Positions 4,997 through 10,366 of a DNA stretch of 10,366 nt are shown one piece after another. Below the pieces are notes generated by a model. That model was not told where the DNA came from and ran no database searches. It saw only the letters and a list, made by a program, of their open reading frames with translations. The first letter of the stretch is position 1. Each line of letters opens with the position of its first letter. Source of the DNA: a bacterium (lineage in GTDB: Bacteria; Patescibacteriota; Minisyncoccia; Minisyncoccales; Minisyncoccaceae). The stretch lies in assembly GCA_023229485.1 (NCBI GenBank), contig JALNZJ010000014.1, positions 1 to 10,366 on the forward strand, read 5' to 3'. The position numbers were made by a program, and so were the translations under genes.

Positions 4997-6775
4997 TTAT
5001 TGCCTCATTTTTATATTTAGTTCTTTTAGTTGTTTTTCACTAATTTCTGAGGGGCTATCCATCATCAAATCTTTTCCTTTTCCATCTTTAGGAAAGGCAT
5101 ATATGTCTCGAATAGAGTCAAGATCAGACAAGACCATTAATATTCTATCAATACCAGGAGCATTCCCTCCATGTGGAGGTGCCCCATATTCGAAAGCTCT
5201 AATCAAGGCACCAAACTGAGCATCAACTTCTTCTTTTGAGTATCCAGCAATTTCAAAAGCCTTATACATTACTTCTGGATTGTGATTTCGGATAGCTCCA
5301 CTTGAAGCCTCAAAGCCATTAAGAACGAGATCATATTGGTAGGCAAGAATATCTAGAGGATTTTTTTCAAGTAATGATTTTAAACCTCCTTGAGGCATAG
5401 AAAATGGATTATGCTCAAAGTCGATTTTTCCCGCTTCTATTTCGGAATATGAATACATTGGAAAATCAACTATCCAGCACCAAGCAGCTTTTGTGTTATC
5501 TTTTAGTCCGAGCATATTAGCACATTCATTTCTAACAGCCCCAAGAGAAAGACAAGCAATTTTCCATTCATCGGCCGCAAAGAATATTATATCTCCCGAT
5601 TTCGCATCGACTTCAGTAATTATTTTTTGAGTTAATTCTTCTCCTAAAAATTTTATGATAGGGGAGGATATTTCATTTTCTTTGATTGATATATAAGCCA
5701 GCCCTTTAGCCTCTTTTCCTTTTGCAATTTCTGTTAAGTTGTCTATTTCTTTTCTAGTAAACCCACTTCCACCTTCAACTTTGAGAGCATAAACAACTCC
5801 ATCATTTTGAATAGCACCTTTAAAAACTGCAAATTCACAATTCGAGACTAATTCAGTTACTGACCTTATTTCCATCTCAAATCTAAGATCCGGTTTATCG
5901 CTTCCATATCTTGTCAGTGCTTCTCTCCAAGGCAGTTGCCTGAATCTTCCATTCGCTTCAAGATTCATAATCTTTTTATTAGAGAATTTTTCAGTCAATT
6001 CAATCATCAATGGTTCCATAATGGTGAAGATGTCATCTTGATTAGCAAAACTCATTTCCATATCAAGCTGATAAAATTCTCCATAATGCCTATCCATTCT
6101 AGGATCTTCATCGCGGAAACATGGAGCAATTTGGAAGTATTTATCTACTCCTCCCACCATTAGTAGTTGCTTGAATTGTTGAGGTGCTTGAGGTAGGGCA
6201 TAGAACTTTCCGGGATGTAGTCGTGATGGAACCAAAAAATCTCTCGCTCCTTCTGGTGAAGAATTTGCAAGTATCGGAGTTTGAATTTCAGTAAATCCTC
6301 TCTTATGTAGATAATCTCTCATGCATTGCATGTATTCATCTTTCAATTTCAACAATTTTTGCAATTCAGGTCTTCGCAAATCAATGAATCGATATTTTAG
6401 TCTTAAAGCCTCATTAGTTTCTTCAATGTTTTCTTTAAGCTCAAACGGAGGTGTTTTTGATTTGTTTAAAATCTCTAATTCCTGTACTTCAATTTCAATT
6501 TCTCCTGTGTGCATTTTTGGATTAGCAGTATTATCAGGCCTTAAAACAACTTTCCCAGTTATTTTTATGACCCATTCATTTCTAAGCCTATCAGCGTTTT
6601 CCCAAACAGTTTTATTTATTGGATTAAATTTTATTTGAGTTACTCCATATTTATCTCTAAGGTCAATAAAGATAATTCCACCATGATCACGTCTATGGTG
6701 CACCCAGCCTGCTAAAGTTATTTCTTGGTCAACGTTAGAGGTGTTTAATTCGCCACAAGTATGAGTTCTTAACAT
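4997..6775 (-). CDS. aspS: Aspartyl-tRNA synthetase, probably non-discriminating
   Basis: 592 residues from ATG 6775, close to the 590 of E. coli AspRS. The N-terminus MLRTHTCGEL aligns with the family start. A TTG codon in frame 8 residues upstream (6799) is rejected: it lacks a ribosome site and lies at or before the predicted transcription start. The N-terminal OB-fold anticodon domain (1-105) is followed by class II motifs: FRDED (220-224, motif 2) and GAPPHGGNAPGIDR (531-544, motif 3). The bacterial GAD insert lies between (about 285-410). LPQAPQQFKQLLMVGG (194-209) is part of the active site. RRDHGG carries His31, and Asp-Asn occupies 81-82. His at 31 and absence of Lys near 81 are the pattern described for non-discriminating enzymes that also charge tRNA-Asn, which would require GatCAB elsewhere. 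First gene of the aspS-mnmA unit, with its own promoter. Confidence 0.96.
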   Translation of the reverse strand: MLRTHTCGELNTSNVDQEITLAGWVHHRRDHGGIIFIDLRDKYGVTQIKFNPINKTVWENADRLRNEWVIKITGKVVLRPDNTANPKMHTGEIEIEVQELEILNKSKTPPFELKENIEETNEALRLKYRFIDLRRPELQKLLKLKDEYMQCMRDYLHKRGFTEIQTPILANSSPEGARDFLVPSRLHPGKFYALPQAPQQFKQLLMVGGVDKYFQIAPCFRDEDPRMDRHYGEFYQLDMEMSFANQDDIFTIMEPLMIELTEKFSNKKIMNLEANGRFRQLPWREALTRYGSDKPDLRFEMEIRSVTELVSNCEFAVFKGAIQNDGVVYALKVEGGSGFTRKEIDNLTEIAKGKEAKGLAYISIKENEISSPIIKFLGEELTQKIITEVDAKSGDIIFFAADEWKIACLSLGAVRNECANMLGLKDNTKAAWCWIVDFPMYSYSEIEAGKIDFEHNPFSMPQGGLKSLLEKNPLDILAYQYDLVLNGFEASSGAIRNHNPEVMYKAFEIAGYSKEEVDAQFGALIRAFEYGAPPHGGNAPGIDRILMVLSDLDSIRDIYAFPKDGKGKDLMMDSPSEISEKQLKELNIKMRQ

Positions 6776-6803
6776 AATTTTATTGTTATTTAATATCAAG
6801 GCA

Positions 6804-6832
6804 ATAATAGATTATTATCCATTAAAAATCAA
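6804..6832 (-). promoter_or_regulatory. aspS: Promoter of aspS(-mnmA)
   Basis: On the minus strand: TTGATT (6832-6827, 4/6), a 17-base spacer, TATTAT (6809-6804, 5/6). The predicted start near 6798 leaves a leader of about 22 bases before ATG 6775, without a Shine-Dalgarno. It also makes the upstream TTG unlikely as a start. Confidence 0.6.
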
Positions 6833-6877
6833 TCAATCTATGCTTATTATATCAAAGAGAAGACGTATTTAATAGAT

Positions 6878-6906
6878 TTACCCAAATTTCAATTTCATGG
6901 TATATT
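6878..6906 (+). promoter_or_regulatory. Extended -10 promoter giving a leaderless deaminase mRNA
   Basis: TGG-TATATT: TG at 6898-6899 and TATATT at 6901-6906, with a weak -35 (TTACCC, 6878-6883) 17 bases upstream. The expected start, 6-8 bases past the -10, falls on or next to the A of ATG 6914, and there is no room for a ribosome site. Confidence 0.6.
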
Positions 6907-6913
6907 TTGATTA

Positions 6914-7390
6914 ATGAAATATTTAACAGGCAAAGAAGAACAAGAGGCAGCTATCTTTATAGATAAAGCAGCAAAAATTGCCCTTAATTCTCCCTGCTTT
7001 CGTTCTCGTTGTGGTTCGGTAATAGTAAATAATAGAGATGTTATCGGCCAAGGATTTAATTCGCCTCCAATAGGAAAAATATTAAGTCAGTGTTTAAAAG
7101 ACGACCTGCCAAAAGATTTCAAATCAGATAAAACCTGTTGCATACATGCAGAACAGCGAGCCATTATGGATGCGTTAAAAAATGATCCTCAAAAAATAAT
7201 CGGCTCAAGGTTATATTTTATTCGTTTAGACGAAAATGGAAAAAAGGAAAAAGCAGGTAATCCATATTGTACTATTTGTAGCAAAATGGCTTTGGATGTT
7301 GGCCTTGCCGAGTTTGTTTTATGGCACGAAAAAGGCGTCTGTGTTTATGACACCGAAGAATACAATAATCTATCTTTTAATTATAAATAA
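6914..7390 (+). CDS. Zinc-dependent cytidine/deoxycytidylate deaminase-family protein
   Basis: 158 residues, a normal length for dCMP deaminases and ComEB-like proteins. The zinc site is complete: HAEQRAI (His78, catalytic Glu80) and PYCTIC (Cys119 and Cys122, with Pro-Tyr where PC is more usual). SRCGSVIVNNRDVIGQGFNSPP (31-52) is the typical substrate-binding strand-loop. The most likely reaction is dCMP to dUMP, which feeds dTMP synthesis. A nucleoside, base or RNA substrate cannot be excluded, because the allosteric dCTP-site residues are not clear to me. Cys60, Cys75 and Cys76 lie close to the zinc site, more Cys than usual. ATG 6914 is the only sensible start and seems to be leaderless. 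It is divergent from aspS (about 138 bases apart) and convergent with the LRAT-like gene. Confidence 0.88.
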   Translation: MKYLTGKEEQEAAIFIDKAAKIALNSPCFRSRCGSVIVNNRDVIGQGFNSPPIGKILSQCLKDDLPKDFKSDKTCCIHAEQRAIMDALKNDPQKIIGSRLYFIRLDENGKKEKAGNPYCTICSKMALDVGLAEFVLWHEKGVCVYDTEEYNNLSFNYK

Positions 7391-7394
7391 AAAA

Positions 7395-7414
7395 CCTTAG
7401 ATATTTATCTAAGG
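7395..7414. terminator. Shared convergent terminator
   Basis: A perfect 8-bp stem (CCTTAGAT 7395-7402 with ATCTAAGG 7407-7414) has an ATTT loop. On the minus strand TTTTTTATTT follows immediately, a classical terminator for the gene ending at 7429. On the plus strand the T-run is delayed (AATATAATTTTTA), so it is weaker for the deaminase gene. Confidence 0.78.
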
Positions 7415-7428
7415 AATATAATTTTTAT

Positions 7429-8103
7429 TTATTTAAATAATTTTGTTTGGCTCTCATCAAGCCTTGATTTTATTTCCGCATCCTTCCGATATTTCTTTAG
7501 AAGGAGAATCCTTTTCTTTATAGCCTCTACTTGAGCCGAAGTTAAGTTATCGCCCAACGCTGCAATTACCAAGGACTCGCAATTGGTATTCCAGTTTCCC
7601 ATAGCCCACGGAACCTGATTTACTTTCAATATGCCATCAACTATCGTCAATGGATTCGAAAAAACCTCAACCTCATTTCCGTCTGGGTAAATCAGATAAT
7701 GGAATGGAATAAATACTTCCATTTCATCCTTAATAAAATGGCCCGAATGGACTTCAACACCTTTAAGGTATGGCTCGGTAGCATTAGAGTTAAATCTTGG
7801 AGCATAAATCTCATTTTTAGCTTTTTCATTCAACTCTAAAAATGTTCCATTTTGGTAGCTGCAAATTCCGATTACTCGGAAAGCCTTTCTTTGCCTATCA
7901 AAATCAACTCGCCAGTTTTTCCCATCTGGACTAATATCCAATAACTCGGCATCCGCTGTTGAATAGTTCAAATAATTAAGCAATAACGGCGAAATTTTTC
8001 CACATTCCTTTACAGGATATGGATATATTTCCCCTGAGCAGGGAAGCGAGCAAGTAGCGATAGTTAATATCGCCAATAGTACTAACAGGACTATCAACCT
8101 CAT
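7429..8103 (-). CDS. Exported protein with divergent LRAT-like (NCE cysteine) motifs
   Basis: 224 residues from ATG 8103, chosen because GGAGG lies just upstream; a TTG six codons earlier (8121) has no such support. Residues 1-17 are a signal peptide (MRLIVLLVLLAILTIATC). Cys18 is not in a good lipobox because Thr precedes it. The C-terminal half resembles the lecithin:retinol acyltransferase domain, a permuted papain-like fold of the NlpC/P60 superfamily: MEVFIPFHYLIYPDGNEVEVFS (128-149, candidate His135), then NCESLVIAALGDNLTSAQV (174-192, candidate nucleophile Cys175), matching the family pattern NCExxV...G...S.QV. The usual second His is absent (EVF instead of a V.H), and the His-to-Cys spacing (40 residues) is short. 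The family match is moderate and activity is doubtful. Cys18, 22, 34 and 81 could form disulfides. By counts of sampled lines its G+C is about 42%, above its neighbours. Confidence 0.5.
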   Translation of the reverse strand: MRLIVLLVLLAILTIATCSLPCSGEIYPYPVKECGKISPLLLNYLNYSTADAELLDISPDGKNWRVDFDRQRKAFRVIGICSYQNGTFLELNEKAKNEIYAPRFNSNATEPYLKGVEVHSGHFIKDEMEVFIPFHYLIYPDGNEVEVFSNPLTIVDGILKVNQVPWAMGNWNTNCESLVIAALGDNLTSAQVEAIKKRILLLKKYRKDAEIKSRLDESQTKLFK

Positions 8104-8107
8104 TTTT

Positions 8108-8112
8108 CCTCC
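8108..8112 (-). promoter_or_regulatory. Strong Shine-Dalgarno deciding the start at 8103
   Basis: GGAGG on the minus strand, 4 bases before ATG 8103. It is the clearest ribosome site in the window, and it fixes the start at 8103 instead of the upstream in-frame TTG at 8121. Confidence 0.75.
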
Positions 8113-8141
8113 AACGTGCAATTGTCCTTATGGACTATTCA

Positions 8142-8170
8142 ACTATTAAACTTTTTTCATCGTTTGTCAA
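8142..8170 (-). promoter_or_regulatory. Promoter of the LRAT-like gene
   Basis: On the minus strand a perfect TTGACA -35 (8170-8165), a 17-base spacer, and AATAGT (8147-8142, 4/6). The predicted start near 8135 gives a leader of about 32 bases that includes the GGAGG site. Confidence 0.55.
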
Positions 8171-8231
8171 TTTTTAATACTTCACGAGCCTTAAAAAGCA
8201 TTAAAAAATATTTTCAAAGAGATTTTTTTTA

Positions 8232-8240
8232 TGGTAGTAT
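8232..8240 (+). promoter_or_regulatory. Extended -10 promoter of the helical-repeat gene
   Basis: TGG-TAGTAT (TG 8232-8233, TAGTAT 8235-8240), with TTTTCA (8211-8216) 18 bases upstream as a weak -35. The predicted start near 8247 leaves an AT-rich leader of about 48 bases without a Shine-Dalgarno before ATG 8295. Confidence 0.5.
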
Positions 8241-8294
8241 TTATTTAGCTATATACAAGATAATAAAAATTAGAAACCGGCTAAAAATAAACCT

Positions 8295-9410
8295 ATGTCA
8301 TACGAAAATTTTTCACTAGCAGAAGAAAATGAAGAAGGAGTAAATTCCTCCGTTGATAGCTTTGAGACGCAAAGGAATTTATTAGAAAATTTTAGATCTA
8401 GTCTTTTTAAGGGTGACATTTTTAATGCCTTACTCGTGAAAGAAGAATTAGAAAAAGATTCTTTGTTCGATTTAAAACTTTTAAAGGATAATGACATAGA
8501 AACAGCCACTATCGCAGGATTTGAAACTTGTTTATCTAAAGGAGACTTTTCATCAGTTGCAATAATAAAAGCAACCTTTCCAGAATATGAGCAAATTCTT
8601 AAAAATAAAATAATAGAAGAATCACAATTATTTTTAGAGGAAAAAGATTTTGACAAATTATTAGAAATGCAAAAAGCATCTTTTCTGGATGATAACATTT
8701 TTAAAGATCGACATTTTAAAGAACTTCTCAATGAAAAATTTAATCAATTTTTAGAGGAAAAAGATTTTGACAAATTATTAGAAATGCAAAAAGCATCTTT
8801 TTTAAGTGAGGAAATGCTGGATAATGATAAATTTAAAAAATTAATAGATAATGAATTCGATTCTACTCTACAATCGATAGGCGACATAAAGATTGCAAAA
8901 GAAGACATCGTCAAGGTTGTTGATATTAGAAAAAATTTTTCAATGCAAGAAAAGAGCTTTAATGAAATAACGGAAAAGCTTGTAAAAAACTGGTTACAAG
9001 AAAAAAATCTCAAAAACTTACTACAAATAAAGGAAAATAATTTATTTGATTTTAAGACCATGGACGAAGAAGATGATAAAATTTTAAATGAGTTAATTAA
9101 AACAGAATTTTCACAATGCCTATCTGAAGAAATTAATATTACAAAAGCACAAAGAATTAAGAATAATTTTGAAGAGAGCGAAAAAATTATTGAAGAAATA
9201 ATTCTTGAGCAAATCAAAAAATGCGTAAGCGATAAAGACATAAATAGATTGGCAATTATAAAAGCTGGACTAGGGGTTGATTTGAATAAAGTTAACATTT
9301 TAGGAATTAACGATTTTATTAAAAAGGAATTTCAAATCAGTAAAATGGAAGGGGATATTGTAAAAACAGAATTAATCAAAGAAAGTTTTCCAGAAAACAA
9401 GTTAAGCTAG
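8295..9410 (+). CDS. Helical-repeat protein of unknown function, about nine units
   Basis: 371 residues with no signal peptide or membrane segment; strongly acidic/basic, Leu/Ile/Lys-rich and predicted all-helical. I read about nine degenerate units of roughly 35-43 residues, beginning near residues 33, 76, 112, 149, 188, 230, 272, 307 and 342. Each starts F..(C)L..(K/G)D, continues (L/I)..IK..F, and ends in a second helix. Clear examples are FETCLSKGDFSSVAIIKATF, FSQCLSEEINITKAQRIKNNF and IKKCVSDKDINRLAIIKAGL. Units three and four share 19 identical residues (113-131 and 152-170). The layout suggests a superhelical scaffold like TPR/PPR/HEAT solenoids, but I cannot assign it to one of these. 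I recall similar solenoid orphans in Patescibacteria. Partners are unknown. G+C is very low (22% in one sampled line). Start ATG 8295 has no Shine-Dalgarno, and Met1 is the only Met before residue 125. Confidence 0.85.
   Translation: MSYENFSLAEENEEGVNSSVDSFETQRNLLENFRSSLFKGDIFNALLVKEELEKDSLFDLKLLKDNDIETATIAGFETCLSKGDFSSVAIIKATFPEYEQILKNKIIEESQLFLEEKDFDKLLEMQKASFLDDNIFKDRHFKELLNEKFNQFLEEKDFDKLLEMQKASFLSEEMLDNDKFKKLIDNEFDSTLQSIGDIKIAKEDIVKVVDIRKNFSMQEKSFNEITEKLVKNWLQEKNLKNLLQIKENNLFDFKTMDEEDDKILNELIKTEFSQCLSEEINITKAQRIKNNFEESEKIIEEIILEQIKKCVSDKDINRLAIIKAGLGVDLNKVNILGINDFIKKEFQISKMEGDIVKTELIKESFPENKLS
8631..8801 (+). repeat. Direct repeat of 54 bases inside the helical-repeat gene
   Basis: Bases 8631-8684 and 8748-8801 are identical over 54 positions, at an offset of 117 bases (39 codons, one protein repeat unit). 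All synonymous positions agree, while the flanks diverge at once. This points to a recent unit duplication or gene conversion. Confidence 0.93.
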
Positions 9411-9440
9411 CAAGCAATACAAAATAATAAATTATCGACT

Positions 9441-9465
9441 AATCCCACTTCAATAAAAGCGGGTT
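9441..9465 (+). terminator. Imperfect hairpin after the helical-repeat gene
   Basis: CCCACTT (9444-9450) pairs with AAGCGGG (9457-9463) with one A-C mismatch around a CAATAA loop. The following sequence is not a good U-tract. It looks like a decayed or weak terminator. Nothing else recognisable lies in 9411-9486. Confidence 0.35.
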
Positions 9466-9486
9466 GGATGTTTGGGTAGAATACTC

Positions 9487-9514
9487 TTGACAAATGCCGT
9501 ATTTTTAGTATGGT
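9487..9514 (+). promoter_or_regulatory. Possible promoter of the Cys-rich secreted protein gene
   Basis: A perfect TTGACA (9487-9492) is followed after 16 bases by a weak TATGGT (9509-9514, 4/6). TTTATAT just downstream is at the wrong distance. The leader would be about 45 bases, with a small 5-bp hairpin (9524-9528 with 9538-9542) and no Shine-Dalgarno. Confidence 0.4.
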
Positions 9515-9565
9515 TTATATGAAAATGCTTTGTGTAGGCATTATAAAACATAAGTATTTAAACAT

Positions 9566-10366
9566 ATGAATAGTCCACTAAAAATAATAAAAAGTTTTTG
9601 TCTTTTATTTTTTTCTTTTTTCTTTTTAATCAGCTTTGCCGAGGCTGCCACTTGTGGTTCAGCAAATGGAACATCGACTCCTGCGGCACCAACTACAAAT
9701 CTTTGTTCGGATGGATCTCTTCCACATGTCGATATTAGTGGTAATAGTTGGGCTTGGACGTGTGGAACAACTCCATGTAGGGCAATAGATATTAACGCTG
9801 CTTACAAAAGTCAGTTTAATGCTACCGAAATGCCAACTTATACAGGAAGTGGATCTAGCCCTACCACCGCTGACATTTGGCTTCAATATTTTTGTTTTAG
9901 TGGCTTCCCAACAGGATTAATTGCGTATCAGCAATATGATTTAGTATCTTGTTCTTATGGAACGATGGGTTCTCATGGCGGATGTACTAGTTGCGTTATG
10001 TCAAAATATACCATCAGAAAAAAAGGTCCAACCAATGGGTCTTGTGGCTCAGCCAACGGAAAAAACTATGCTTACAACATAACCAGTTATGGTTCAGATA
10101 CCCAATGTGCATCTGGAACATCAACTAACACAGCTTTCCCAGCTCAAGGAAGTTCAACTTCATGGACTTGTAGTGGAAGTAATGGTGGTTCATCAGCGAA
10201 TTGTTCAGCTAGGCGTGCCGCTGCTCCAGTCAATGGACGGTGCGGCTCATCCAGCAACTTCTGCACTGCGGGAACTCTCTTGGATACAACCGATACAGCC
10301 CAAAACTACACGTGGACTTGTTTAGGATTAAACGGAGGAGCTAATGCATCCTGCTCTATTCCTAAA
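9566..10366 (+). CDS. Secreted cysteine-rich repeat protein, N-terminal part (runs off the window)
   Basis: From ATG 9566 the frame is open for 267 codons to the window edge. Residues 1-27 are a signal peptide with a Phe/Leu-rich core ending FAEA-A. The mature part is built of a module with four Cys: NGxCGSANG, then a C.(S/A)GT segment, then WTCxGxNGGxxAxCS. A full unit lies at 157-214 (Cys160, 181, 202, 213) and another at 224-264 (Cys226, 233, 252, 263). A first, incomplete unit (29-66) opens right after the signal peptide and breaks off at WTCGTTPC. An unrelated insert (72-156) with Cys110, 129, 140 and 143 and aromatic residues follows. I recall such modules as frequent in large surface proteins of Patescibacteria; function is unknown, with adhesion or surface coat a guess. 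The Cys presumably form disulfides outside the cell. Base composition shifts from AT-rich to GC-rich in the last unit. Confidence 0.82.
   Translation, partial: MNSPLKIIKSFCLLFFSFFFLISFAEAATCGSANGTSTPAAPTTNLCSDGSLPHVDISGNSWAWTCGTTPCRAIDINAAYKSQFNATEMPTYTGSGSSPTTADIWLQYFCFSGFPTGLIAYQQYDLVSCSYGTMGSHGGCTSCVMSKYTIRKKGPTNGSCGSANGKNYAYNITSYGSDTQCASGTSTNTAFPAQGSSTSWTCSGSNGGSSANCSARRAAAPVNGRCGSSSNFCTAGTLLDTTDTAQNYTWTCLGLNGGANASCSIPK

Noticed and set aside
4178..6638. Several plus-strand frames of 72-105 codons opposite mnmA and aspS
   Set aside because: They are antisense shadows of two well-conserved genes, with no promoters or ribosome sites.
6776..6799. TTG start giving AspRS eight extra residues
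   Set aside because: Homology to the family N-terminus and the promoter position both favour ATG 6775.
8270..9298. Two long minus-strand frames (153 and 184 codons) opposite the helical-repeat gene
   Set aside because: They are Ser/Leu/Phe-rich mirror images of a Lys/Glu/Asn-rich repeat gene. The similar repeat in both is the antisense of the 54-base duplication.
9659..10325. Minus-strand and +2-frame open readings in the Cys-rich gene
   Set aside because: The continuous 267-codon frame with a signal peptide and regular Cys modules explains the region.

Overview
This window is a compact, AT-rich bacterial chromosome fragment that uses the standard code: no in-frame TGA was found, and every stop seen is TAA or TAG. 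It holds nine genes complete or cut only at the start, plus one cut by the right edge. My best guess is a Patescibacteria (CPR, Parcubacteria-like) genome. The reasons are the secreted Cys-rich repeat protein with NG.CGSANG / WTCSGSNGG units, the exported protein that starts with a peptidoglycan-binding-like module, the helical-repeat orphan, very short leaders with weak Shine-Dalgarno sites, and an AspRS with non-discriminating features. This placement is inference from family recollection and was not tested by a search.

Layout. 1-504 (+) is the C-terminal part of an HtrA/DegP-type protease. 581-1222 (-) is an HD-domain phosphohydrolase. 1264-1300 is a threefold palindromic repeat. 1390-2622 (+) is an exported protein with a peptidoglycan-binding-like module and a GILT/DsbA-like thioredoxin fold. 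2665-2747 (+) is a promoter followed at once by a hairpin and U-tract, just ahead of a small orphan gene at 2765-3037 (+). 3059-3706 (-) is a hemolysin III/PAQR-family membrane protein. 3876-4955 (-) is mnmA and 4997-6775 (-) is aspS, probably one transcription unit with a hairpin between them. 6914-7390 (+) is a dCMP-deaminase-like zinc enzyme, apparently leaderless. 7429-8103 (-) is an exported protein with LRAT-like motifs, higher G+C and a strong Shine-Dalgarno. 8295-9410 (+) is a cytoplasmic helical-repeat orphan. 9566-10366 (+) is the start of a secreted Cys-rich repeat protein. No intergenic stretch exceeds about 175 bases.

Functional themes. aspS and mnmA both act on tRNA: aspartylation, possibly of tRNA-Asn as well, and s2U34 thiolation. 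HtrA, the GILT-like thiol protein, the LRAT-like protein and the Cys-rich repeat protein all belong to the cell surface, and two of them are rich in cysteine. Convergent genes are separated by shared or back-to-back hairpins. Several promoters follow the sigma70 pattern with 16-18 base spacers or extended -10 elements.

I see no CRISPR array, insertion sequence, tRNA/rRNA gene or prophage module. The best candidates for new biology are the thiol protein, the cysteine rearrangement in MnmA, the short leader RNA at 2700-2747, the divergent LRAT-like gene, and the mosaic Cys-rich repeat protein.
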